Assembly: GCA_045616505.1 (NCBI GenBank)
Contig: JAZLGV010000123.1
Location: forward strand, 1-26,776
Source of the DNA: JAKSUT01 sp045616505
GTDB lineage: Bacteria; Cyanobacteriota; Vampirovibrionia; Gastranaerophilales; Gastranaerophilaceae
Direction: 5' to 3'
Length of the DNA: 26,776 nt
The notes beneath the pieces are model-generated. The model ran no database searches, was not told the DNA's origin, and saw nothing but the letters and a program-made list of their open reading frames with translations. Within the stretch, counting starts at the first letter, position 1, and each line of letters opens with the position of its first letter. Positions 7,649-14,982 of this stretch are shown here, in pieces. A program made the position numbers and the translations under genes.

Positions 7649-8203
7649 TTATAATTCCTTTCTATCAATTTCTTTTAATGTTTTTTGAACTTTATCTTTT
7701 TCACTCAATATAGGAGTAAAATCAATTTCCCAATCAATATTTATATCTTTATCACACCACAAAACACCTCTGTCTGCTTGTGGAGCATATTCACCTTGTG
7801 TTTTATACATAATTTCAACTTCATCACTCAAAGCAACAAAACCATGTGCAAAACCTTTTGGAATAAATAACATTTGTTTATTTTCTTCTGATAATTCAAC
7901 TTTAACATATTTACCAAATGTTTTTGATTCAGGTCTTAAATCAACTGCAACGTCATAAATTCTACCTTTAATACAACGTACAAGTTTTGCTTGAGAATAA
8001 GGTTGAGCTTGATAATGCAAACCTCTCAATACACCTTTTGATGATTTTGAATGGTTATCTTGAGTAAAATCACCTTTTATTCCGTTTGCTTCAAAATCAG
8101 TCTTTTTATAAGTTTCCATAAAGAAACCTCTGTTATCACCAAAAACTTTTGGAGTAACTAATACTACATCTTCTACTTCTTGTTTTTCAAATTCGAATGG
8201 CAT
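7649..8203 (-). CDS. rfbC: dTDP-4-dehydrorhamnose 3,5-epimerase
   Basis: A 184-residue cupin-fold enzyme epimerising C3 and C5 of dTDP-4-keto-6-deoxyglucose. Family segments are PKVFGDNRGFFMETY, FTQDNHSKSSKGVLRGLHYQ with the catalytic His63, KLVRCIKGRIYDVAVDLR, and FIPKGFAHGFVALSD followed by the substrate-stacking region. Length is normal. The ribosome-binding site is AAAGG. It is followed after one base by rfbB, so the two are one unit ending at the hairpin 6590-6636. The two enzymes alone yield dTDP-4-keto-rhamnose; the reductase (rfbD) or another sugar-modifying enzyme must be elsewhere. Confidence 0.95.
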   Translation of the reverse strand: MPFEFEKQEVEDVVLVTPKVFGDNRGFFMETYKKTDFEANGIKGDFTQDNHSKSSKGVLRGLHYQAQPYSQAKLVRCIKGRIYDVAVDLRPESKTFGKYVKVELSEENKQMLFIPKGFAHGFVALSDEVEIMYKTQGEYAPQADRGVLWCDKDINIDWEIDFTPILSEKDKVQKTLKEIDRKEL

Positions 8204-8240
8204 ATTTTTAACCTTTACTTATTACTATTAACTACACTTA

Positions 8241-8750
8241 TTACTTCTTTATCATGATTTTTTCAATTTCTGCTATATACATTTCATGATAATCTTTATC
8301 AGGATACCACTTTTCGTCTAGTTCTTGATTTATAAAACATTCTGATTTCATTTCTTGTTTATAAAGTTTTTTACATAACAAAACAGTTTTTGCTTCTTTA
8401 AAATATGGAGTATCTTCGTGTTCCAAAACAGTAAAGCCAGATTTTGTAATTTTATCTTCATCTCTACCTGAAACAGAACCTAAATATCCTAATTGTTTTT
8501 TATATTTCACGTCAAAAAATGATAAAGAAAAAGTTTCAGAACTATCTACAAATTCTCTTGTATATCTTTGAGGACGAATAACGACAAACGCAACATTCTT
8601 TCCCCACATAACACCAAGTCCACCCCAACCTGCTGTCATTGTATTTACGTCATTATCTTTTTTAGCTGTAACTAACATCCAAGCCTTACCAATTATTTTG
8701 AAAGGACTTTTCTTAAATTCGTCTGGGCTTAGTTCTTCAAATTTTGCCAT
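8241..8750 (-). CDS. Flavin reductase-like (FMN-binding split barrel) protein
   Basis: A 169-residue protein of the flavin reductase-like family. The N-terminal half carries the expected pattern: GKAWMLVTAKKDNDVNTMTA, a Gly-rich WGGLGVMWGK, then VAFVVIRPQRYTREFV and the SETFSLSFF strand that lines the flavin. Such proteins bind FMN and either reduce free flavin with NAD(P)H or supply reduced flavin to a partner oxygenase; some have become redox or storage proteins in anaerobes. No rubredoxin or other fused domain is present. It lies between rfbC and gmd on the minus strand, and nothing suggests a polysaccharide role, so the placement may be incidental. Substrate is unknown. Confidence 0.78.
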   Translation of the reverse strand: MAKFEELSPDEFKKSPFKIIGKAWMLVTAKKDNDVNTMTAGWGGLGVMWGKNVAFVVIRPQRYTREFVDSSETFSLSFFDVKYKKQLGYLGSVSGRDEDKITKSGFTVLEHEDTPYFKEAKTVLLCKKLYKQEMKSECFINQELDEKWYPDKDYHEMYIAEIEKIMIKK

Positions 8751-8781
8751 TACCTACCTCTTTTTATAACTTTTTAAACAA

Positions 8782-8811
8782 TTGATAAATTTTATATATT
8801 TATAGTATCAT
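8782..8811 (+). promoter_or_regulatory. gmd: Probable promoter of gmd
   Basis: TTGATA (8782-8787) and TATCAT (8806-8811) are 18 bases apart, about 33 bases before the gmd ATG. The adjacent TATAGT (8801-8806) is an alternative -10 but would be only 13 bases from the -35. Confidence 0.4.
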
Positions 8812-8843
8812 GAACTTATAAAAAACAAAATAAGGAGAATTAA

Positions 8844-9932
8844 ATGACAAAAGTCGCACTAATCACAGGTATTACTGGTCAAGACGGTTCGTATCTTGCT
8901 GAGCTTTTACTTGAAAAAGGTTACGAAGTTCATGGTATGAAAAGAAGAGCATCTTCTTTCAATACTTCAAGAATTGACCACTTATACCAAGATATTCATA
9001 ACGAAAATTTACGTTTTAAACTTCATTATGGAGATTTAACTGATAGTACAAATTTAATTAGAATTATCCAAGAAATTCAACCTGATGAAATTTATAACCT
9101 TGCAGCTCAATCACACGTTAAAGTATCATTTGACTGTCCTGAATACACAGCAAATGCAGATGGACTTGGAACACTTAGAATTCTTGAAGCAATCAGAATA
9201 TTAGGTTTAGAAAAGAAAACAAAATTATACCAAGCATCAACTTCTGAACTTTTTGGACTTGTTCAAGAAACTCCACAAAAAGAAACAACTCCATTTTATC
9301 CTCGTTCACCTTATGCTTGCGCAAAACTTTATGCATACTGGATTATGGTAAATTACAGAGAAGCGTACGGAATTTATGCTTCTAATGGTATATTATTCAA
9401 CCACGAATCACCTAGACGTGGTGAAACATTCGTAACAAGAAAAATAACAAGAGCCGCAGTCAGAATTAAACTTGGCATGGAAGAAAAACTATATTTAGGT
9501 AATCTTTCTTCAAAAAGAGACTGGGGTCATGCAAAAGATTACGTTGAAGGAATGTGGCGAATTTTGCAACAAGATGAACCAAAAGACTACGTTCTTGCAA
9601 CTGGTGTAACAACAACAATCAGAGATTTCTGCACAATGACATTCAAAGAAGTTGGTATAGACCTTGAATGGAAAGGTACAGGCGTTGATGAAAAAGGTAT
9701 CGACAAAAACACAGGCAAAACTATTGTTGAAGTTGATCCTAAATATTTCAGACCAACAGAAGTTGATTTGCTTCTTGGAGATTCTTCAAAAGCAAGAAAA
9801 GAACTTGGTTGGGAACCTAAATATGACCTTGCTATGATGGTTAAAGAAATGGTTGAAGAAGATATGAAAGAAGCTCAAAAAGCTAAAACTTTAATCGATG
9901 AAGGTTATAAAATTCTTGTTCCTCAAGACTAA
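8844..9932 (+). CDS. gmd: GDP-mannose 4,6-dehydratase
   Basis: A 362-residue extended short-chain dehydrogenase producing GDP-4-keto-6-deoxymannose, precursor of GDP-fucose, GDP-rhamnose, GDP-perosamine and similar sugars. Clear signatures: ALITGITGQDGSYLAELLL (NADP-binding), the ARG-type segment MKRRASSFNTSRIDHLYQD, STSELFG with catalytic Ser/Thr and Glu, YACAKLYAYW (Tyr/Lys pair), FNHESPRRGETFVTRKI and KRDWGHAKDYVEGMW. Length is normal. TAAGGAG precedes the ATG by 7 bases. It is alone on the plus strand between divergent minus-strand genes, with its own promoter and terminator. No GDP-fucose synthase (fcl) is adjacent, so the final sugar cannot be named. Confidence 0.97.
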   Translation: MTKVALITGITGQDGSYLAELLLEKGYEVHGMKRRASSFNTSRIDHLYQDIHNENLRFKLHYGDLTDSTNLIRIIQEIQPDEIYNLAAQSHVKVSFDCPEYTANADGLGTLRILEAIRILGLEKKTKLYQASTSELFGLVQETPQKETTPFYPRSPYACAKLYAYWIMVNYREAYGIYASNGILFNHESPRRGETFVTRKITRAAVRIKLGMEEKLYLGNLSSKRDWGHAKDYVEGMWRILQQDEPKDYVLATGVTTTIRDFCTMTFKEVGIDLEWKGTGVDEKGIDKNTGKTIVEVDPKYFRPTEVDLLLGDSSKARKELGWEPKYDLAMMVKEMVEEDMKEAQKAKTLIDEGYKILVPQD

Positions 9933-9950
9933 AAACTAATTAATACATAT

Positions 9951-9984
9951 AAAAAAGCTCACAAAATATTGTGGGCTTTTTTAT
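9951..9984 (+). terminator. Rho-independent terminator after gmd
   Basis: AAAAAAGCTCACAA pairs with TTGTGGGCTTTTTT around a short AATA loop, including one G-T pair, 18 bases after the gmd stop, and ends in a T run. Confidence 0.85.
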
Positions 9985-10008
9985 TTTTTACTCTTATGTA
10001 AATTTTTC

Positions 10009-10037
10009 TTGTAATGTTATTTTAAATCGACTACAAT
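10009..10037 (+). promoter_or_regulatory. Promoter of the HpcH/HpaI-like gene
   Basis: TTGTAA (10009-10014) and TACAAT (10032-10037) are exactly 17 bases apart. The expected transcription start near 10044 gives a leader of only about a dozen bases, just enough for the GGAGG ribosome-binding site at 10047-10051. Confidence 0.55.
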
Positions 10038-10056
10038 TATATTATTGGAGGCAAAA

Positions 10057-10836
10057 TTGATAAACGTTATAAAAAACCTCATAGATTTAAAAGAACATCA
10101 CGGAATGCTTGGTTTAAAACTTGAATTTGAAGACGAAGGTACAAGTTTTGAGGAAGCAGAATTTTTAAACGAAATACGACAAAAAGCAGAAACCAATTTG
10201 ATTATAAAAATCGGAGGTTGCGGAGCAATAAACGATATAATACAAGCTCAAAAATTAAATGCAGATTATATTGTTGCTCCTATGATTGAATCTGCTTATG
10301 CTCTTCAAAAATTCACAAATTCAATCAACGCCGTTTATCAAAAAAAGACCCCAAAACTAATTTTAAATATTGAAACTATAACAGGAATAAATGCAATTTA
10401 CGATATTCTTACATCAAAAGAAATCGAACATATATCTGGTTTCACAATAGGACGACATGATTTAGCAAATTCTATAGGTTTAACATCTTACGACATAGAT
10501 AAACCCGAAGTATTTAACCTTACAAAAGAAACAGCAATAAAAATTGCTACAACTAATAAAACCCTCACTATTGGGGGATACATTAACAAAAAATCTTTAC
10601 AACTTCTAAAAGAGTTACCTTATTTAACTCAAGTAGAAACAAGAAAAATTTTATTTGATGCGAACAAATTAATAACAGAAAATGATACTTTAGCACTTAA
10701 AAAAGCCCTTGAACTTGAGTTAGCATACATTTATTTAAGACAAGAACATCTTGGAATAATTAATAAAAAAGATGCTATGCGAATTATCAACATAGAAAAT
10801 CGTTTAAAAGAATTTCAAACACCAATTACGGCATAA
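10057..10836 (+). CDS. HpcH/HpaI aldolase/citrate lyase-family protein
   Basis: A 259-residue TIM-barrel homologue of the HpcH/HpaI/CitE family, which handles pyruvate-type or acyl-CoA aldol chemistry with a divalent metal. Seen in order: VAPMIESAYAL (residues about 73-83), LILNIETITG with the presumed metal ligand Glu106, and GFTIGRHDLANSIG with the second ligand Asp135, matching the family pattern IGxxDLAxxLG. The last 60 residues form a Lys/Glu-rich helical tail. The open frame extends to a TTG at 10045, but GGAGG at 10047-10051 sits 5 bases before the TTG at 10057, so I take that start. It is transcribed alone and converges on the HAD gene with 3 bases between them. No other citrate lyase or aromatic-degradation genes are near; members of this family also occur in sugar-acid loci, so the substrate is open. 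Confidence 0.72.
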   Translation: MINVIKNLIDLKEHHGMLGLKLEFEDEGTSFEEAEFLNEIRQKAETNLIIKIGGCGAINDIIQAQKLNADYIVAPMIESAYALQKFTNSINAVYQKKTPKLILNIETITGINAIYDILTSKEIEHISGFTIGRHDLANSIGLTSYDIDKPEVFNLTKETAIKIATTNKTLTIGGYINKKSLQLLKELPYLTQVETRKILFDANKLITENDTLALKKALELELAYIYLRQEHLGIINKKDAMRIINIENRLKEFQTPITA

Positions 10837-10839
10837 ATT

Positions 10840-11595
10840 CTAACAAACAGAAATATCAGCAAGAGAAGTTGTTACATATTTTGAATATTCTTTTAATTCT
10901 TCTTTTGTCATGTGTCCTGTCGTAACTAAAATTGAACCTTTTAAACCTGCCTTATCTGCCATTTGAGAATCCATTGGTGCATCACCGACAGAAATCGTAT
11001 TTTCTTTATCTGAGCCAAGTTTTTCTAGAGCAATAACCGCAGGCTCACCCGTTTTTTTAGGCAAAGTTGAATCTTCTTTTCCTATAACTAAATTAAAATA
11101 GTGAGAAATTTCAAGGAAATCGAGAGTTTTTTCAGCGTTGTTATGACCATCAGAAGTTACAACAGCCATTTTTACACCTGCTTTTTTTAATTTTTCAAAA
11201 AATACATAAGCATCTTTTATAGGTTTTATATAATCATACATCTCTTTCAAAAACTCTTTATGTTCTTCCTCAAAAATATCATCAATTTCATTTTCTGTTG
11301 TAGAAACACCAATTTCAATCAATTTTTGTGTAAATTTTTCTATAATTTCATTTCTACTTAAAACAACTATCATTGATTTTGGGATAACTTTATTTTTACT
11401 TTTGTCATATCCCATAAATAAAGCTAATTCGTCAAATATTTCTAATGGTAAAGCATATTTTTTTATAACGGCTAAAATTCTTCTTTCGACAACTCTACCC
11501 CAATAAGCATGTAAATCAACAAACGTACCGTCTTTATCGAACAAAACAGTATCTACATTTTCTAATTTCCATTCTTTTGTAAACAAGGTTGCCAT
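10840..11595 (-). CDS. HAD-superfamily hydrolase (phosphatase)
   Basis: A 251-residue haloacid-dehalogenase-type hydrolase. Motif I is LFDKDGT (nucleophile Asp20, acid/base Asp22); motif II is the VVTSDGH strand; Lys of motif III falls in the DSTLPKKTGEP region; motif IV is SVGDAPMDSQMA. The roughly 110-residue helical cap between motifs I and II resembles phosphoglycolate-phosphatase-type (HAD-IA) enzymes, so a small phosphorylated metabolite is the expected substrate. Its ATG overlaps the stop of the LdpA homologue by one base (TAATG), implying coupled translation and a shared purpose. No more specific assignment is justified. Confidence 0.85.
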   Translation of the reverse strand: MATLFTKEWKLENVDTVLFDKDGTFVDLHAYWGRVVERRILAVIKKYALPLEIFDELALFMGYDKSKNKVIPKSMIVVLSRNEIIEKFTQKLIEIGVSTTENEIDDIFEEEHKEFLKEMYDYIKPIKDAYVFFEKLKKAGVKMAVVTSDGHNNAEKTLDFLEISHYFNLVIGKEDSTLPKKTGEPAVIALEKLGSDKENTISVGDAPMDSQMADKAGLKGSILVTTGHMTKEELKEYSKYVTTSLADISVC

Positions 11596-12563
11596 TACTT
11601 GTTAAACTCCAAAACTGTATTTACAAAATTTGTAGAAATTTCTAACGCTTTTTCAAAAACTTCTTTATTTTCAAAAAAATCATCTCTTGAAATATAATCT
11701 TTGACAATTTTTCTTGCAAAAGTTCCGACTGCAATTCCGTCAATTGGGATTTCGCACATCTTCACTAAAGCAGCAGATTTTGTATTTGTCCCACCTGACA
11801 TCATAATATAAGCGTCTAAATTTGCACCTTCAAAAAGTTCAGCAGATGCAACTGCTTGCAAAGTTGTTCTGTAATTGTCTTTTCCCCCAGACATTGGACA
11901 ACCGTCTGCCTGAATTATTGTTGTATAAGGCTTTCTTGATTCTACCATTTTTCTTGTAACATCTATCAATGCCTCATCGCCCAACTTTAATCTATCAATA
12001 GAAATACTAATTGGACCACCATAAATCCTGTTTAATTCATTCCATTCGTTTAATATATTATCTTTATCACCATCAACAGCATGAAATTCAACAGCATCAA
12101 TTCCTAAATCAATCAATGGTGGCAAAAGTTCCGCCAATGGTTTAAACATACTTTTCATTTCGATTGCATTATTAGGACAAGCATTTTTACATTTTTCACA
12201 ACCTAAACATTTCTTTGAAACAACTTCAAAACCATCAGCCGTTTCTTTTATTGCATCATGGATACAAGAAGAAGTACAAGCACCACATTTTATACAAGAT
12301 TTTTTATCTATAATTGCTTTATTAATATGAGGATCACCCTTTATACCAACAGACACACACAAATATCTGTCATCTTTTATTCCTGCACGTTCTAAACCTC
12401 TTTTTGCAGCTTTAACAACATCAATATCAGCTCTGACATCGAAAAAATTACAACCACTTAAAGAATAAAGTGCAATAAGTCTTTCAATTTGTTCTACATC
12501 ACCATTTCCTGCGCCACAAACTAATTTAAAACATCTTTTTTCTTTAAAAATATCGTATAACAT
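11595..12563 (-). CDS. ldpA: LdpA-like iron-sulphur protein (cyanobacterial clock-input family)
   Basis: A 322-residue protein. The start KRCFKLVCGAGN followed by LIALYSLSGCNFFDVRAD matches the N terminus of cyanobacterial LdpA, which reads FKLICGAS and then an AYTLAGADCIDVAADP-like stretch. Two [4Fe-4S] ferredoxin-type motifs follow: C90-x2-C-x2-C-x3-C100 and C119-x2-C-x2-C-x3-C129-P. The C-terminal two-thirds (about 135-322) is the LdpA C-terminal domain, a barrel-like region with GIDAVEFHAVDGD, a Gly-rich ADGCPMSGGKDN and MMSGGTNTKSA. In Synechococcus LdpA binds Fe-S clusters and links redox state to the circadian period. The frame extends to 12605, but AGAGGTGA lies properly before the ATG at 12563, giving MLYDIFKEK. 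It overlaps a HAD hydrolase gene by one base. Its role outside photosynthetic cells is unknown. Confidence 0.82.
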   Translation of the reverse strand: MLYDIFKEKRCFKLVCGAGNGDVEQIERLIALYSLSGCNFFDVRADIDVVKAAKRGLERAGIKDDRYLCVSVGIKGDPHINKAIIDKKSCIKCGACTSSCIHDAIKETADGFEVVSKKCLGCEKCKNACPNNAIEMKSMFKPLAELLPPLIDLGIDAVEFHAVDGDKDNILNEWNELNRIYGGPISISIDRLKLGDEALIDVTRKMVESRKPYTTIIQADGCPMSGGKDNYRTTLQAVASAELFEGANLDAYIMMSGGTNTKSAALVKMCEIPIDGIAVGTFARKIVKDYISRDDFFENKEVFEKALEISTNFVNTVLEFNK

Positions 12564-12752
12564 TGTTATTTCACCTCTTTCAAACATAATATCACAAAAT
12601 GACAATAAGAAATATTAAGAATGTAGTAAAAAAAATTAATAAATTATTGAATTATTATTTTTTTGATTTTACAATATGTACAAAATTATATATTGGACAG
12701 AATAGCCAAAAGATAAAGAAGCGTATTAGTAGCAGGGGTAACAAGATAAACA

Positions 12753-14531
12753 ATGATTAACAATTTAACATTAGATAATATTGTAGAATACATAAATTCA
12801 CCAAAAGATGTAAAAAAATTATCATTACCAGAACTCAACCAACTAGCTGACGAAATCAGAAAGATGTTGATTAATAGAATAAACGAAACTGGCGGACACA
12901 TGGGTCCAAACCTTGGAGTTATAGAATTAAGCATTGCTCTTCATTATGTATTTAACTCACCAGTAGATAAAATAGTTTTTGATGTTTCGCATCAATCTTA
13001 TACACACAAAATATTAACTGGACGAAAAGAAAATTATTCAAACCGTTATAAATTTAATGACATTTCTGGTTTTACAGATCCAATAGAAAGCATCCATGAC
13101 CAATTCAAAGTCGGTCATACTTCTACATCAATAAGTTTGGCTACTGGACTTGCCAAAGCAAGAGATTTATGCAAAAGAAACGAAAATATCATTGCTATCA
13201 TTGGAGACGGTTCATTAAGTGGCGGAGAAGCATTTGAAGGACTTAATAATGCGTCACTTTTAAAATCAAACTTAATTATTATCGTAAACGACAACGAAAG
13301 ATCAATAGCTGAAAATGTTGGCGGTTTATATGATAACCTTGCTGAACTAAGACAAACTAAAGGTCAATCTAAAAATAATTTCTTTAAAGCATTAGGATTT
13401 GATTATCTTTATCTTGAAAACGGAAATTGCATAGAAAATTTAATAAATACACTAAAAGGTGTTAAAGATATAAATCACCCTATTGTTGTTCACATACATA
13501 CACTAAAATCAAAAGGTTTAAAACAAGCTTTCTTGAATCAAGAAAAATATCATTCTATGCCAGCACATTTGCTTGATGCGATACCAAATACAAACAAGTA
13601 TATTGAAAATTATTATACAGATACAACAAATTTTATCTTAGAAAAATTAAAAAATGATAAAAGAATTGTCGTAATAAATCCAGCAGCTCCAGGAGGAATA
13701 GGATTTACTCAAGACTTTAGAGAAAAACTAGGAACTCATTATGTTGACGTTGGAATTGCAGAACAACACGCCGTTTCTTATGCAGCTGCACTTGCAAAAG
13801 GTGGAGCAAAACCAATTCTTGCGATGCAAAGTTCATTTGCACAACGTGCATATGACCAATTCTCACAAGATTTTGCGATGAACAATCTACCTGCGACAAT
13901 TTTACTTTACCGTACAGGTTTAACAAGCCTTGATGCAACACACGTTGGATGCTATGATATTCCACTATTTTCAAACATTCCAAATTTAGTTTATTTAGCA
14001 CCGACATACAAAGAAGAATATTTGCGCATGCTTGATTGGTCAATAGAGCAAGATAAATATCCTGTTGTGATAAGAGTTCCAATGGGAGCATATCATAAAA
14101 CTGATGTTAAAGATAAAACTGATTATAATATATTGAATAAATACAAAATGGTAGAAAAAGGTTCTGATGTTGCAATATTACCAGTCGGAAACTTCTTCGA
14201 ACTTGGGGTAAAAGTAAGAGAATTATTAAAAGAACACGATATCTATACAACATTGATTAACCCAAGATTTATCAGTGAACTAGATAAAAATATGCTAGAA
14301 AGTTTAAAGAAAAAACATAGATTAGTAGTAACAATCGAAGATGGTTCTTTAGATGGTGGCTTTGGAGAAAAAATTTCAAGATTTTATGGTGATTCTGATA
14401 TGAAAGTTTTGAATTTTGGAGCAAAAAAAGAATTTTATAGCAGAGTGCCATTAACAAAATCTTATGAAGATAACAGATTAACTTCAAAACACATTATTGA
14501 AGACATTATTAGCGTATTAAACAACATTTAA
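12753..14531 (+). CDS. dxs: 1-deoxy-D-xylulose-5-phosphate synthase-like thiamine-diphosphate enzyme
   Basis: A 592-residue transketolase-like protein, slightly shorter than usual DXS (about 620). DXS would condense pyruvate and glyceraldehyde 3-phosphate at the head of the MEP isoprenoid pathway. Matches: NETGGHMGPNLGVIELSIAL (His49), HQSYTHKILTGR, VGHTSTSIS, the ThDP motif GDG(151-153)...NDN(180-182), and VGIAEQHAVSYAAALA with the catalytic Glu. Differences: WDVGHQ reads FDVSHQ; the LSGFPKRxES segment reads ISGFTDPIES; GDGAMTAG reads GDGSLSGG; and DRAGLxGxDGPTHxG reads YRTGLTSLDATHVG. These place it in a divergent DXS-like branch, so activity is probable but unproven, and a second, canonical DXS could exist elsewhere. 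The ribosome-binding site (AGGGG, 14 bases away) is poor. An in-frame stop just upstream rules out a longer start. Confidence 0.72.
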   Translation: MINNLTLDNIVEYINSPKDVKKLSLPELNQLADEIRKMLINRINETGGHMGPNLGVIELSIALHYVFNSPVDKIVFDVSHQSYTHKILTGRKENYSNRYKFNDISGFTDPIESIHDQFKVGHTSTSISLATGLAKARDLCKRNENIIAIIGDGSLSGGEAFEGLNNASLLKSNLIIIVNDNERSIAENVGGLYDNLAELRQTKGQSKNNFFKALGFDYLYLENGNCIENLINTLKGVKDINHPIVVHIHTLKSKGLKQAFLNQEKYHSMPAHLLDAIPNTNKYIENYYTDTTNFILEKLKNDKRIVVINPAAPGGIGFTQDFREKLGTHYVDVGIAEQHAVSYAAALAKGGAKPILAMQSSFAQRAYDQFSQDFAMNNLPATILLYRTGLTSLDATHVGCYDIPLFSNIPNLVYLAPTYKEEYLRMLDWSIEQDKYPVVIRVPMGAYHKTDVKDKTDYNILNKYKMVEKGSDVAILPVGNFFELGVKVRELLKEHDIYTTLINPRFISELDKNMLESLKKKHRLVVTIEDGSLDGGFGEKISRFYGDSDMKVLNFGAKKEFYSRVPLTKSYEDNRLTSKHIIEDIISVLNNI

Positions 14532-14555
14532 TTTATCAATAAGTTTTCACAAATA

Positions 14556-14596
14556 AATATTGCGCCGTGCAAAATTTTTGCACGGCGTAATATTTT
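14556..14596. terminator. Bidirectional terminator between dxs-like gene and Lys/Ala-rich protein gene
   Basis: ATATT-GCGCCGTGCAAAA pairs with TTTTGCACGGCGT-AATAT, a stem of about 17 bp with one G-T pair and a tiny loop, the most GC-rich hairpin in the window. It lies between two convergent genes and has A-rich and T-rich flanks, so it can stop both. Confidence 0.85.
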
Positions 14597-14613
14597 CTTT
14601 TAACAAACTCAAA

Positions 14614-14916
14614 CTATTTAAAAAGTTTATCAATTTGTTTATTTGCTCTTGCTTTAGCTTCTTCTTTTGCTTTCGCTTTAGCTTTTGCTTTTGCTTCAGC
14701 TTTTATTTGTTCTTTTGATTTAGCATTTGCTTTAGCATTAGCTTTTGCTGTTTTTGCATTTTGAACTGTTGTTTTTGTTTTGCTAATTGTACGTTCAGCT
14801 TTATCTAATTTATTTAAAATTTTATCAGTTGTATCTGCATAAGATGCAGTAACTGCAAAATTTGTTCCAATAAATGCCATTGCCAATGTACTTGCAATCA
14901 AAGTTTTCTTTAACAT
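14614..14916 (-). CDS. Small secreted Lys/Ala-rich protein of unknown function
   Basis: A 100-residue protein. Residues 1-27 are a clear Sec signal peptide: basic start MLKK, hydrophobic core IASTLAMAFIG, and a cleavage site after A-S-Y-A27. The mature part, about 73 residues, has no aromatic residue after the cleavage region except the near-terminal Phe and is dominated by Lys and Ala, with alternating K-A-K-A runs between residues 55 and 92. It should form a long, strongly cationic helix. Comparable low-complexity proteins include histone-H1-like, TolA-like linker and nucleic-acid- or cell-wall-binding proteins; I do not recognise a family. A GAGGA site precedes the ATG by 6 bases, and a good promoter with an overlapping palindrome lies upstream. 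A bidirectional terminator follows, so it is a single-gene unit. Confidence 0.8.
   Translation of the reverse strand: MLKKTLIASTLAMAFIGTNFAVTASYADTTDKILNKLDKAERTISKTKTTVQNAKTAKANAKANAKSKEQIKAEAKAKAKAKAKEEAKARANKQIDKLFK
14644..14756 (-). repeat. Imperfect hexanucleotide repeat coding Lys-Ala
   Basis: Within the Lys/Ala-rich gene the plus strand shows many imperfect copies of GCTTTT or GCTTTA (AAAGCN on the coding strand), giving alternating Lys and Ala codons. Copy changes by slippage would alter protein length in steps of two residues without breaking the frame. Confidence 0.7.
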
Positions 14917-14941
14917 ATCATATCCTCACTATAAACTATGC

Positions 14942-14975
14942 TTTATCATGATAAACTTTTTAAAAAAAATGTCAA
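14942..14975 (-). promoter_or_regulatory. Promoter of the Lys/Ala-rich gene with overlapping palindromic operator
   Basis: On the minus strand a consensus TTGACA (14975-14970) is followed 16 bases later by TATCAT (14953-14948). The -10 lies inside a perfect 14-bp palindrome, TTTATCATGATAAA (14942-14955), a placement typical of a repressor operator. The spacer holds a T8-A5 run that may bend the DNA. Confidence 0.6.
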
Positions 14976-14982
14976 GTTATGC

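Noticed and set aside
12686..12934. Minus-strand frame of 82 codons at the start of the dxs-like gene
   Set aside because: It overlaps the N-terminal coding region of a well-supported gene and has no family resemblance.
13717..14091. Minus-strand frame of 124 codons within the dxs-like gene
   Set aside because: Antisense shadow of conserved DXS motifs; no start signal.
14644..14756. Hexanucleotide repeats considered as a phase-variation switch
   Set aside because: The unit is a multiple of three, so slippage would change length without switching the frame on or off.
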